The notes below the pieces were generated by a model. The model was not told the origin of the DNA. It saw only the letters and a list, made by a program, of their open reading frames with translations, and ran no database searches. A stretch of DNA of 64,000 bases from Acanthosepion esculentum (lineage: Eukaryota > Mollusca > Cephalopoda > Sepiida > Sepiidae): positions 9,506,861 through 9,570,860 of the forward strand of contig OZ038498.1 in assembly GCA_964036315.1 (NCBI GenBank), in the 5' to 3' direction. Made by a program: the position numbers and the translations under genes. Within the stretch, counting starts at the first letter, position 1. Each line of letters begins with the position of its first letter. Below, piece after piece: positions 10,836 to 21,234 of the stretch.

Positions 10836-11140
10836 CAGTCTCGTCTTTGTAGCCATGGTTGGCAACCAGAATAGGACAACTCTGAATTCAAATCCAGAAC
10901 CGGAGTCCCCAAGACAGTCTGATGTCATGTTTAGTCTCCTTCTGGCAACTCTGATGCTGGTGCTAAGGTGTATTGGCCTCGGCCTTTCCCTTGGACAACA
11001 TCGGTAAAGTGGAGAGGAGTGATATGCTGCATGGGCAACAGTCGATCTTATAAAAAAAACCTTGTCTAGCATGTGCCCTGCAGATGGCATAACTCTCCGG
11101 ATGCAGATTCACGGTCTTTCGAGACCGGCGGATGCCATAA
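10836..11140 (+). repeat. GC-richer SINE-like block
   Basis: A sharply GC-richer island. It has a box-B-like 'gaattcaaatccag' near 10889 and ends with an inverted repeat 'ggtctttcgagacc' near 11113. The composition and the box B suggest a tRNA-derived SINE of another family. No second copy is in the window, so the boundaries are estimates. Confidence 0.4.
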
Positions 11141-11369
11141 TAATCTCTTTTGTATATTATTTTATACAATTTTCATTTTCCATTATTTTTGTTGAAATTA
11201 TTTCTTCATTATAATTATGTACGCGCTTAATCTTGTTTGGTACGATTATAATTATTCAGTTTATTACTCGTTTATAATCCGGATTCCTACCGCGATTAGT
11301 GTGTGTATTCACTCCACTAGTAATTGGTGACCTAAACTAGACAGTAATACTTAATGCTCAAACTGCTTT

Positions 11370-11455
11370 AATTTGGTTTTGTTTTTTTGTTTTGTTTTTG
11401 TTTTTTTGTTTGTTTGTTTTTTGTTTTTGTTTTGTTTTTGCTTTAGTTTGGGGGG
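11370..11455. repeat. (TTTTG)-type low-complexity tract
   Basis: T/G-only sequence built from 'ttttgttttt' units and ending in a G8 run. Confidence 0.85.
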
Positions 11456-12234
11456 GGTGTCTATTTTCAAGACTGGTACAACTGTCACTTTCCTTTTCCA
11501 TAATTTCCTTAGCTTGTTGATATGGTTGATATACTTATCTATCTTTCCATTTTAGATTTACTTCCTGGTCTGCCAGTGAAATCAACTTTGATACATTTTC
11601 CTTTTGTTTACGACTAACAGATCCGGTCTTCCGGTCTGGATTGGGTGATCTCAGTCATGGAGGATTTATGCTTCATGTTCTAAGATAAATGCTGCTGTTC
11701 AGACATCACTAATCGGTTGGGTCAAAAAGTAATCGCTTGAACAGTTCCCAGTGGGTCATACCTATCCCACCCAGTCATGCACATTCTTGTTTTCTTACTG
11801 GAACAAATTACTACATTCATTGATTATGTGGTTAAGTTTTGTCTTATTTTCACAGTCTGAATTTGCGGTCATATCTCTCTTGGCCATTATTATTATTATT
11901 ATTTAACGAGAGAACAACACACCAACAAAGTGTCACTGGGGTAGAAAAATACGAAGTTCAATATACCCATCATGACACCCATTTTGATAAGGGTATATCA
12001 AGCATATGCATCCTCGTCGCGATATGGTGACAGTTTTCGATAAAAGCAGTGCGCCACCTTGCTGGTAGAGCCTAGTTCGAATTACCTTCAGTCGTTCATG
12101 GTTTCACATGCTCGCCTTCTCCTCAAGTTCTACAGCGTCACCGGATAAATATTTGGCTTAATCCAATCCTTTCTAACAAATCGTGTAATTAAGGCAGTGT
12201 TAAACGGGTGCGCTTTATATCCTTTCATATTAAT
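11456..12234. other. No gene recognised
   Basis: AT-rich; includes a short (ATT)n at 11879-11903 and a weak tRNA-like 'tagttcgaattacc' near 12072. No coding remnant was recognised. Confidence 0.4.
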
Positions 12235-12475
12235 TCGGGTGTCTCCAAGGGCTCTCCGCTGTTACTGATCTTCATCAACGACCTTCCAGATGTCACCAGT
12301 TCCCAACTAGGTATTTATGCTGATTAAAACTAATTACTCCTGTCTTAGGAGCAGCTCCGACAGATCGAACAAAAACCTGGCAACTATTTTCGAAAAAGAT
12401 CTCAAATCAGTGGTTAACTGGGGCAAGAAATAGCTTATAAATTTAAACACCTTCAAAACAAAACTATAATTATTT
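12235..12475 (+). pseudogene. Jockey/CR1-type LINE RT fragment (left half)
   Basis: Frameshifted reading gives 'LIFINDLPDV', 'SQLGIYAD' (the YADD block, broken by a stop) and 'FEKDLKSVVNWGKK'. These line up with 'FINDLPDAIDSQVGIYADD' and 'IEKDLQSVVNWNEK' of the larger LINE at 45668-48518. The same copy resumes at 13205, so the SINE-A pair lies within it. Confidence 0.75.
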
Positions 12476-12792
12476 ATATTATTTACATTCTTCGCACTGT
12501 TATCCTCATCTTCACTGCCATATTTACAACTTTTGGCCGTTGTACGCTCCGAACATCTTCAGGTGATTGGAATTTTAAATCGAACCCTTTATTACGTCCA
12601 CCAGGGTAGATCGCTCTAGTTCCACGTGTCATGCTTCTTCCGGATGTTTCAGTTATTTTCCTTTAACTCAAATCTCCAAGCTTTTGGTTCACCACTGCTG
12701 TGACCTGATATTGAACTCATAATTCTTTGGCTCTAGTCACTGGATCTAATGAAGGTCTTTATCCACTATGCCATGTGTCCTCAAGGACGTTC
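12476..12792 (-). mobile_element. SINE-A copy, left arm of an inverted pair
   Basis: Minus-strand SINE-A with tRNA-like head (12690-12785; box B-like 'agttcaatatcagg'), body and tail. The hammerhead-like segment (12528-12575) is damaged: 'ttttggcc' for 'tttcggcc' and a degraded stem. Confidence 0.7.
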
Positions 12793-13187
12793 TTTCAGCT
12801 TCTGATTTTGGTTAGATCCATTGACTAGACCCAAACAGTTGTGAGTTCAATACCAGGCCACAAAACTGGTGAACCAAAAAACATGGAGTATGGGGTTAAA
12901 ACGAAATAACTGAAACATCCGGAAGAAGCATGGCACGTGGAACTAGAACAATCTACCCCGGTGAACGAAATAATGGTTTCGGTTCGAAATTCCAATCACC
13001 TGAAGAAGGCCGGAGCGTACAACGTTGTGAATATGGCAGTGAAGATGAGAATAACAGTCAGAATAATTTAAATAATGCAAGTAATCATAATACCTTATCT
13101 CAGAGATATAGAGGCCGAAACGTTGTGAATATGGCAATGATGATGAGGATAACAGTCCGTATAATGTAAATAATCATAATACATAGA
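12793..13187 (+). mobile_element. SINE-A copy, right arm, with a partial tail duplication
   Basis: Plus-strand SINE-A: head with 'gagttcaataccaggcc' (12843-12859), body 'aagcatggcacgtggaac', a hammerhead-like segment missing 'ggccgaaa' ('gtacaacgttgtg') and tail. After 'cagagatataga' a second partial unit begins at 13112 with 'ggccgaaacgttgtgaat', a head-to-tail junction inside the ribozyme-like core. Confidence 0.7.
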
Positions 13188-13204
13188 GAGATATTAATAA
13201 TTGA

Positions 13205-13560
13205 ACTACCATTTACTAATTTTGCGCCTTCAATTAGCATGACTGATGCTAAAATCAAGAAGCGATTAAAATTTTGCGCTTTCTTGAGCTAACATTTTCC
13301 ACTGACATGAAACGGAGCGACTATATTGAAATAATTGCTGCGTCTTTCGCTAGGAAAATTGGTTCACTTTTTCGTGCCAAAAAATTTCTCATTAGAATCC
13401 ATATTACCCAATTATAAATCTAACATTCGTCTGTGTATTTAATACTGGTGCTGCTGCTGCTGCTGTATATCTCGAGATTCTTGACAATTCAAAGAAGGTT
13501 CTGCAATTTAATGAAGGATCGTTGTAGTCAGATTCTTCTGGCTTGTAATGAATGTCCGGC
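13205..13560 (+). pseudogene. Jockey/CR1-type LINE RT fragment (right half)
   Basis: Continues the fragment ending at 12475. It reads 'LELTFSTDMKRSDYIE', 'ASFARKIGSLFRAKKF' and 'LEILDNSKK', matching 'LGLTLSADLRWNKYIE', 'SSTTRKVGSLCRARKS' and 'LRVLDKIQR' in the LINE at 45668-48518. It has several stops and frameshifts. Confidence 0.7.
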
Positions 13561-13929
13561 AACTGTTTCCTTCTACCAACAAAGCAATGGTAAATACTTG
13601 CGTCAAACAATACAACATCACGTGCTTCCTGTTTGCAACAACAGTCGCACTTGTGTCTGTCGCCTATTGAAGCACTTTTTTATAGATTGAGTGACAGTTA
13701 AAATTTGCATATGTAAAAAAGAGATTCTCTTCGACTCCGAGATCTATCTATTTTTAGATATACAACTCGGAAAGCCACCATTTTCTTTTTGAGAATATTT
13801 TACATGTGAGACTCGTCCGAATCTGTTTTCATTCCGGAGGTAAACCATTTTCCCTAGTGTTACACCTCCAATCATTAAGATTGGAAACCATGAGAGTCAG
13901 GCTTGGTGTAGCATCAGGATAATTATTGT

Positions 13930-13971
<42 letters not shown>

Positions 13972-13972
13972 C
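13930..13972. repeat. (ACT)n microsatellite
   Basis: Fourteen or so ACT triplets. Confidence 0.95.
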
Positions 13973-13974
13973 GC

Positions 13975-14450
13975 TATCCTCATTTCATCATTTCTACCGT
14001 TGGTATGTATAGCTGGCCACTCCTATTCGAGGATACCCGTCTACTAGGGAGACTAACCAATCCCTATTGCAGACGTTTGCTCAGGTGCAATTGTGTTTAT
14101 TCGACACCCACAGACCCCACCTGTGGTTTATAATGCAACTATGCTGAGCAAACCTTATTTACAGTTTGTGGGAACGAGCGTGTTATCTAACGTGATCAAC
14201 AATTTGAACAAGGCCAGCACGCTCAAGCCCTCGGCCACTATGACTTGTGACTTCGTGCTAGCACAGCTGTCGACGACCCGCAACGATTCCGTCTACCCAA
14301 TTTCACTCACTTGGATCAACCGGTGGTATTTTTTCAGGCACTTTCCAAAGGTGCTGCACGCTAGGATCGACTCCCCACTCCGATAACATCAGGAGATTCG
14401 AACCCGGATCTCATGATCAGAATGCCACGTGCCAAATGACATTGGTTTGG
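13975..14450 (-). repeat. Unclassified GC-richer block with tRNA-like end
   Basis: The block is GC-richer than its surroundings. On the minus strand 14392-14450 resembles a tRNA-derived head, with box B 'gggttcgaatctcc'. The rest shows coding-like stretches on both strands (a 97-codon frame at 14093-14386 on plus; 'AEGLSVLALFKLLITLDN' on minus). I do not recognise either as a protein. It is probably a SINE plus an older repeat. Confidence 0.35.
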
Positions 14451-15370
14451 TTTATTTGGTTTATTTTGTTTTACGGTATATCAACCTCAATGGGTTATTT
14501 AATGCCGACAAAAAATTTTATTGCTGGTAATATTTTGTTTTGTCAAATATCTGTTTCTGGTAATAAATTTCCTTCAAAATTGTATTGCTGGTAATATTTT
14601 TTTTTTTCAGAAAAGTATTGCTGGTAATAGTTAACTATTTGCCCAGGGCTGGGATCCTAACAGGTGCTACCACTCCGGATCAGGGTGGACCTAGGAACAC
14701 CAGCAATTAAGTGGTGGTTCCACGCCCCTCAAAATCTCCTGATCAGAAGCCTTGCTGCTGGATGTAGTTTATCGTCTTACCCAGGACGCGGATTAAACTT
14801 AACTTCTTACCCAGGACGTCAAATGACATTGAACCACATTACATCTTATATACATAAACAGTATTCTGGCGATCATCACTAGTATGTGTACTAACCGAAA
14901 TTCTCTTTACTTGAAATATGGTAGAGCTACAAGGTTTTTGAATGAAATACCAACCGATTATATAGATTTTGTGCAAAAATTCCCAACGCTCTATTTTGAA
15001 AACCAGAGACTAAATATACAATTTAAAACTGCATTTTCATTGAACATTTTTGGCACACGCCTAATATTTGTATTTATACATATTAAGCTCTTATTTCTGT
15101 TAATATTTAACAGAAGCCACCCACGAATGTGCCAAAAGGCCGAGTTTACCGTGGGTTCTCCGAGCCCGTAGGCTGGGGCAAAAATATTCCCTTAGAATCC
15201 TTCGCCAAAGACACGTCCGGGTTCCTCTCTGCCAAAGACAGACAGTTCGACAATAACGAACAGGCTATGGCACTTCTCTAAGGACTTATTTCTGTTCATA
15301 TTTGTATATAATTTGACTCAATTGGTCATTTACATTTAAATGGATCTGAATTGACTTAAAAAATTTAAAT
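14451..15370. other. No gene recognised; short interspersed motifs
   Basis: Three spaced copies of 'ttgctggtaata' lie at about 14520-14635. A small direct repeat 'cttacccaggacg' occurs at 14775 and 14808. Nothing coding was recognised. Confidence 0.4.
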
Positions 15371-16036
15371 ATATTTCAGTATCTGTCTATATTTCTGAGA
15401 TGAGGTGTTATGTACACTATTTACATTATCTGGACTATTGTCCTCATCACATCAATATTTATTACTAAGTTTCGGCCCTTCAGTATCTGTCTATATATCT
15501 GAGATGAGGCATTATGTACACTATTTAATTATTCGGACTATTGTCCTCATCTTTGTCGCCATATTTATTAAAACGTTTTGGCGCTTCAGTATCTGTCTAT
15601 ATTTCTGAGATGAGGTATTATGTACACTATTTATATTATTCGGACTATTGTCCTCATCTCATCAATATTTATTACAACGTTTCGGCCATTCAGTATCTGA
15701 CATATATTTCTGAGATGAGGTATTATGTACACTATTTACATTATTCGGACTATTGTCCTCATCTTGTCGCCATATTTATTACAACGTTTTGGCCATTCAG
15801 TATCTGACCTATATTTCTGAGATGAGGTATTATGTACACTATTTACATTATTAGGAGTATTGTACTCATCTTTGTCGCCATATTTCTTCCGACGTTTCGG
15901 CCCTTCCATATATGCCTATATTTCTGAGATGAGGTATTATGTACACCGTTTACATTATTCGAACTATTGTACTCGTCTTTTTCGCCATATTTATTACAAT
16001 GTTTCGGCCGTTGTACGCTCCGGCCTTCTTCAGGTC
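15371..16036 (-). repeat. Tandem array of SINE-A tails, six units of 104-108 bp
   Basis: Unit starts ('ttcagtatctg' or equivalent on plus) at about 15375, 15479, 15585, 15689, 15796 and 15904. Each unit is the SINE-A tail. In minus-strand sense each runs from 'ggccgaaac' through 'cgaataatgtaaatagtg' to 'atatagacagatactgaa' and then directly into the next 'ggccgaaac'. Only the last unit (15904-16036) keeps the full hammerhead-like segment. Confidence 0.85.
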
Positions 16037-16040
16037 CAAC
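15998..16040 (-). ncRNA. Hammerhead-like motif in SINE-A
   Basis: On minus: CTGAAGA at 16033-16027, a GGCC/GGCC helix around an apical loop, then GAAA at 16005-16002 followed by a short C-G-containing element. In the less mutated family form helix I would be TCAC/GTGA. There is one unpaired base between the CUGANGA box and helix II, which is not ideal, so activity is uncertain. Confidence 0.4.
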
Positions 16041-16145
16041 CACCTGAAGAATGCTGGAGCATACAAGGTCCGAAACGTTGGAATAAATATGGCGACAATA
16101 ATGAGGACAAAAGTCCGAGTAATGTAAATAGTGTTAAATATATTT
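16037..16145 (+). mobile_element. SINE-A partial copy, inverted against the array
   Basis: Runs from 'ccacctgaagaatgctgg' through 'ggtccgaaacgttgg' to the tail. It directly abuts the array in opposite orientation, so the two hammerhead-like segments form a palindrome centred near 16037. Confidence 0.75.
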
Positions 16146-17084
16146 ATCTGCTTTAAGTTCAAAATTCTGCCGAAATCTATTTCTTGTTTCCTAATTAAAC
16201 ACCTACCATTGTATTTTAAGAGCTGTTTTCATTCCGCGTAATAATTTTCACTTGTGCCCAAATAGCATTAACAAATTTATATCATTTTTAAGAGAAGATA
16301 GGTGTTTATAAATTTTGTTGGGGTCGAAGGAGCACAATTCTTACATCTTGATCGTAACTTAATCTGAAAAGAAACAAAGATAAGGGAATTCTTCACTACA
16401 GTTTTCACTGTTTAAAATCTAACAGTTTTCTCACTCAATAAATTGCTCATGAGATGCTTCTATCTATCTTCACGGCTTATTTGAAACTAGCAGCCATACC
16501 CAGCTGGACGATCAGAAAACCGTTCAATTAGAATGGAGCAAAAACAGCATAATGTTTACATGTAACAGAGTCTATCGTCTTCAATTACTTTAAAGTACTT
16601 TCATTAAAAAAAGACATTTTAAATTAATGCAGTTACAGTTATAACAAAAGTAGTCTGTATTTATTCAATCAAAGTTAGCCGAGGACATGAAGTGGTAAAA
16701 CAGGCAACATGGAGACCCACCTTAGACCACAAGTGTTTTGGAGTTTTTGAAATTCAATTTGTCAATGTGCTACCAGGGATATAAAAGAGGATACATTTAT
16801 AAAACAATTAAGTTTGATGAAAATTGCTTGGAAGATCAACGAAAAATAAGAAAGAAACCAGTAAAAATTGCCGTTTTTCGCTATATACGCGGGATTTCAC
16901 TATATGGGTGGATTCATTTATCATGTGAAATGATTGTTAAACAATAAACTTGTAGTTGGCTACATTTGAGTGAAGTTTGTATTAGATTGCTTGAAAATTA
17001 AGGGAGTTTTAGTTCAAAATTTGTGTTGAAATCGTTTTGTGTTGAAATCGATTTTTCATCTCTCGCGGTTTTTCGTTAAACGCA
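16146..17084. other. No gene recognised
   Basis: AT-rich. 16440-16660 includes 'cccagctggacgatcagaa', which looks like part of an old interspersed repeat, but no second copy is present here. Confidence 0.4.
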
Positions 17085-17362
17085 GTGGCGTAGAAAAAAA
17101 TGAGGTATTGTTGAGCTCGTGATGATGTAAGTAACCTACATACCGAGTTTGAACGAAATAGAAGGAAAAAAAGTTGAATTTATCGATTATGGTTTATCGA
17201 TTATTGATTTTTTTTCAATTATCGATTTTACGCTAAGAACCTATCTCTTACATTGTGCAATGTATATGGCAAGTTTGGTCAAAATCAGTTGGATGGATTT
17301 CGAGTGAAAATGTATCACACAGACACAGACACATAGACATCCTCTGTTTTATATATATAGAT
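17085..17362 (+). repeat. Probable non-LTR retroelement 3' end
   Basis: Contains 'cgcagtggcgtag', 'gtcaaaatcagttggatgg' and 'cacagacacagacacatag', ending 'ctgttttatatatatag'. This is the layout of RTE-like 3' tails that end in short TA repeats. It is assigned by general resemblance only. Confidence 0.4.
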
Positions 17363-17970
17363 TGCCATTGTCCATCTATACTGTTATTTGTTTAATATCA
17401 AGGAGTTTCAACATTGTTAGAAATTCAATTAACACTTTCTCTTTCACACTTCGTCCTTTTTAATTCGTTTCCTTTGCATTATTCTCTCTGCTTTGATATT
17501 CTTCACTTTTCATTATTTTCCCCTCCAGCCTTTAATTCCTTTATTTCATCCATTCAGAGTTATCTTCCTTGCCTCTTCTTCCAATCATAACGACAGCCTC
17601 CTCCTGTTGTACCCTATAAGGAAATATCGTTCAGGACAGTCTCTAGCGTCTAATCGGCATCTGCATTGCCAATTTAAGCGAACCGATAGAATTTGACGTT
17701 TATACTGTGAATCGCTCTCAGCGGGACAATTTCTGACTTTGGCACCGATTGATCGATTTTCATCGAAGACTTCCTTCCGGGAATAGCGTTTGTATGCAGT
17801 AGGTTAGCTTGCCAAGTTCCTTTATTCGTCTATCTCACTTCCATTACTACTTTTTGCCTCTGTTTCGATTTTTTCCTAATATTTTTTTAATTGTTAAGAA
17901 TAGTTTCCCTATTGTCATCGCCATACTCACTTATTTCGATTAACAACAAAATTCTTTCGTTGAACGTATC
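17363..17970. other. No gene recognised
   Basis: Pyrimidine-rich on the plus strand, with no motif or repeat identified. Confidence 0.4.
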
Positions 17971-18075
17971 GATGTGGCGTAGTGGTTAACAAGTCAGTCT
18001 GATGGTTCATTACTTCCGAGTCAAGATTAAGCTTCGTTTCGTAAATAACAGAAGTCTTGGGGGATTCTTGCTGAA
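17971..18075 (+). repeat. tRNA-like SINE head, degenerate
   Basis: 'gatgtggcgtagtggttaac' fits a Pol III box A. The box B position ('gagtcaagattaag') is poor. It lies just before the ATT-rich minisatellite. Confidence 0.4.
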
Positions 18076-18106
18076 CTTCTACAAAATATTTTCTGTGCTC
18101 AATTAG

Positions 18107-18109
<3 letters not shown>

Positions 18110-18156
<47 letters not shown>

Positions 18157-18462
18157 TTGTTTCTGGTATTATTATTATTATTATTTTGTTTCTGGTATTA
18201 TTATTATTATTATTTTGTTTCTGGTATTATTATTATTATTATTATTATTTTGTTTCTGGTATTATTATTATTATTATTATTATTTTGTTTCTGGTATTAT
18301 TATTATTATTTTTATTATTTTGTTTCTGGTATTATTATTATTATTATTATTATTATTTTGTTTCTGGTATTATTATTATTATTATTATTTTGTTTCTGGT
18401 ATTATTATTATTATTATTTTGTTTCTGGTATTATTATTATTATTTTTATTATTTTGTTTCTG

Positions 18463-18506
<44 letters not shown>

Positions 18507-18614
18507 TTGTTTCTGGTATTATTATTATTATTATTATTTTGTTTCTGGTATTATTATTATTATTATTATTATTATTTTGTTTCTGGTATTATTATTATTA
18601 TTATTTTGTTTCTG

Positions 18615-18646
<32 letters not shown>

Positions 18647-18861
18647 TTGTTTCTGGTATTATTATTATTATTTTGTTTCTGATATTATTATTATTATTAT
18701 TTTGTTTCTGGTATTATTATTATTATTTTGTTTCTGATATTATTATTATTATTATTTTGTTTCTGGTATTATTATTATTATTATTTTGTTTCTGGTATTA
18801 TTATTATTATTATTATTTTGTTTCTGGTATTATTATTATTATTATTATTATTTTGTTTCTG

Positions 18862-18893
<32 letters not shown>

Positions 18894-18989
18894 TTGTTTC
18901 TGGTATTATTATTATTATTATTTTGTTTCTGGTATTATTATTATTATTATTTTGTTTCTGGTATTATTATTATTATTATTTTGTTTCTG

Positions 18990-19024
<35 letters not shown>

Positions 19025-19033
19025 TTGTTTCTG

Positions 19034-19071
<38 letters not shown>

Positions 19072-19085
19072 TTTATCCTGTTTCT
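18110..19085. repeat. ATT-rich minisatellite, about 28 units
   Basis: Variable-length units of 'ttttgtttctggt' followed by (ATT)n. Counting 'tttctggt' or 'tttctgat' gives about 28 units. The array leaves long open frames of Leu/Phe, Tyr or Ile runs in all plus frames; these are not genes. On the minus strand the units read '(aat)n accagaaacaaaa'. Confidence 0.95.
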
Positions 19086-19645
19086 GATATTTTTTAAGCA
19101 TTTCATCCCTACAGAGGGTAGGGAACAAGAGTTAAGAGGCGTGTTTGAGGAGAGAATAAAGAGAAGGACGAGGAACAAGATCAAGGTATCAGAAGATGTC
19201 GATTGACATTACACTGTCAAGGAAAGTGAAAGGATGGAACCGATATGCCAATCTAGTAGCTCGCTTAAATTCATGCAGTCAGGGAACCAGAGAAAGCAAC
19301 TCGTCGTGAAAACACTTATAGAAGAGACAAAGGGAAGCCACGCCACGTTTGTGAGAAAGGACTGTAGATGCCAGATCAGGACCTATTACATTGCATATGC
19401 GTCTTTTTGTCAAGGACCTCGAGACTTACAGCGGGGGCGCCAGACCATAAATGACAGCAATATTCCCTGCAAGGACGGATGGATGTTTTATAGATTTGAA
19501 GGATGGACTCAGACGAGAAAAACTTTCTGGCACGACACCGAGAACCAAATTTCCTTGCGGTAGATGTAGCCATGAGTCTATGTATATGTTCCACCTCCTA
19601 TCAGCGGACAGCGTGAGACCAATCAGGCACAACGAGATGCTCTGA
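19086..19645 (-). pseudogene. Jockey/CR1-type LINE 3' fragment
   Basis: Read on minus from 19645: 'IGLTLSADRRWNIYI', 'TARKFGSRCRARKFF', 'SSESILQIYKTSIRPC', 'REYCCHLWSGAPAV', then in another frame 'GVASLCLFYKCFHDE' and 'LHEFKRATRLAYRFHP'. Block by block this matches the C-terminus of the LINE at 45668-48518 ('LCLFYKYIHGN', 'HEFKRPTRLASRSHP'). The 3' UTR ends with 'gatgaaatgcttaaaaaa', comparable to 'gatacgcttaaaaaaa' of the longer copy. It has at least two frameshifts. The minisatellite at 18110-19085 starts directly at this tail. Confidence 0.8.
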
Positions 19646-20205
19646 ATTATCATCATTATTACCAATATTATTATTATTATTATTATTATTATTGTTTGTT
19701 TAAATTTTCACCTTTACTAGTATTAGACAACTTGCTAAGCAACAGATGACAGCAAGCTTCCTCAACCATCTTGATCTAACTTTCGTCCATTTAGCAACTG
19801 CAATAATGTTATTGCAATAGTTTCATTCCTTCTTTCAATCTGGATGCATTTCCCAACAGAACTGTTTTAAGTGTTTCATTGATAAGCATTTCAATTTTCA
19901 TTTTACATAATTCCTTTTCACTTCTCAATCCTCAAATTGTTTCATGATCCTTAATCTCTCTATGATTTTCGGAAACGGTAATATCAACCATTTCCAAAGA
20001 TTTTTCCTTTCTTTGCTTACGATTGAAAATGTCCTGGTAAGATTATATGATTGAATTTCGAAGTCTCATATGTTGTTTTTTTATATAAATAAAAACTGCT
20101 TGATAGTGGGGATCTATTGGTCGGGAGTTCAATCTTTGGATCTAGTAATAAAGCACCAATTCAGTAGAAACGAACAATAACAGAAACAAAATATCACAGT
20201 CAACG
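19646..20205. other. No gene recognised
   Basis: Starts with a short (ATT)n at 19667-19694; otherwise unique-looking AT-rich sequence. Confidence 0.4.
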
Positions 20206-20228
20206 GATATCATATATCAGCTAATCAA

Positions 20229-20276
20229 TGGACACCTGATGATGACCAGGGGGTACTTGGTTGAAACGTTGTGCCT
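20229..20276 (+). ncRNA. Hammerhead-like motif, second family
   Basis: CTGATGA at 20236-20242, helix II GACCA/TGGTT, GAAA at 20263-20266, then CGTT and GTGCC. Helix I pairs CAC/GTG plus GG/CC across a mismatch. As in SINE-A, one base is left unpaired before helix II. A damaged relative lies at 50293-50346. Confidence 0.45.
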
Positions 20277-20338
20277 ATAATAACATCTATATCAACCAAG
20301 ATTAGAACAACAGTTCGAAATACAAGAAAACTGATTGG

Positions 20339-21234
20339 TGCTAAAAATTCAATAAATAAGGTGGATTTTTCGGTATAAGGACTTCTAATACAGTTAGAAG
20401 CTTACTCTTTTTTATTTTTTTCATTTTTTGTTTTACTTCTTTTTAACATGGATTTAATTTATTTTGCAGATTAAAAAAAACTTTTGAGTTTTGGCGATTA
20501 ACAAAGATGGCCGACCAAGCATGCTCCAGGATTGAACAGAGGTCAGTTATCAAGTTTTTGGTTGCTGAAGGGTGCAAACCAGTTGAAATTCATAGGAGAA
20601 TGTCAACTGTGTATGGTGCCACATGTTTCAGCCTAAAGAATGACTACAAGTGGGCTAAATTTTTTAAAGAAGGACGGAGCAGTGTTGAGGATGAAGACAG
20701 GCCTGGGGGGCCTACAGAAGTGAGGTCTCCTGAGGTGATCGTATCAGTCAATGACCTCATTCAGTCTGACAGAAGGGTGACAGTGGATGACATTGCAAGG
20801 ACTGAGCTTATCTGTTGGGACAAACGCAGGGGTCATAAGTCAGAAGGAGTCATCTTGCATCATCACAACGCAAAGCCTCACACAGCAGCCCTAACGGTGC
20901 AGACCATCAACGAGCTGGGCTGGGAACTGCTTCCTCATCCCCCTTACAGCCCAGACATTGCCCCTTCAGACTTTCACCTGTTTGGTCCCTTGAAAGCGTT
21001 CACGAGAGGCACGAAATCTAAAAGTGACGATGAAGTCAAAAGTGTTGTCAGCGACTGCCTGAGACATCAGTCCAAAGATTTTTACGCTGAGGGAATACGG
21101 AAGCTTGTGCACAGATGGGAAAAGTGTGTGACAGTGCTGGGAGACTACGTTGAAAATTTTTAAAAAAGTAAGCTTCTATCTGTATTAGAAGTCCTTATAC
21201 CGAAAAATTCACCTTATTTATTGAATGACCCTCG
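20339..21234 (+). mobile_element. Internally deleted mariner, copy 1
   Basis: The inverted ends pair over about 60 bases ('ttcaataaataaggtg' ... 'cttctaatacag' on the left against 21172-21234). The right end is followed by TA. The outer 8 bases of the left end have diverged and lack a flanking TA. Confidence 0.85.
20507..21163 (+). pseudogene. Deleted mariner transposase, 218 codons
   Basis: A single open frame from ATG 20507. The N-terminal helix-turn-helix DNA-binding region ('VIKFLVAEGCKPVEIHRRM', 'DRRVTVDDIA') is joined directly to the C-terminal catalytic region. Mariner transposases are about 345 residues; here roughly 125 are missing, including the block with the first catalytic Asp. 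In the second catalytic position the family's H-D-N-A reads H-H-N-A (His120), exactly 34 residues before the third Asp (D155 in 'APSDFHLFG'). The protein therefore cannot be a D34D enzyme, though it could still bind the inverted repeats. A 2-base loss near the junction has kept the frame open compared with the other copies. Confidence 0.85.

Noticed and set aside
11713..11740. 'ggttgggtcaaaaagtaatc' as a mariner end
   Set aside because: No inverted partner or flanking TA found nearby.
14093..14386. 97-codon frame as a gene
   Set aside because: No recognised motif; lies in a repeat-like block with open stretches on both strands.
18157..19206. 349-codon open frame of Leu/Phe/Tyr/Ile runs
   Set aside because: Produced by the ATT minisatellite; open in all plus frames with a repeat-derived composition.
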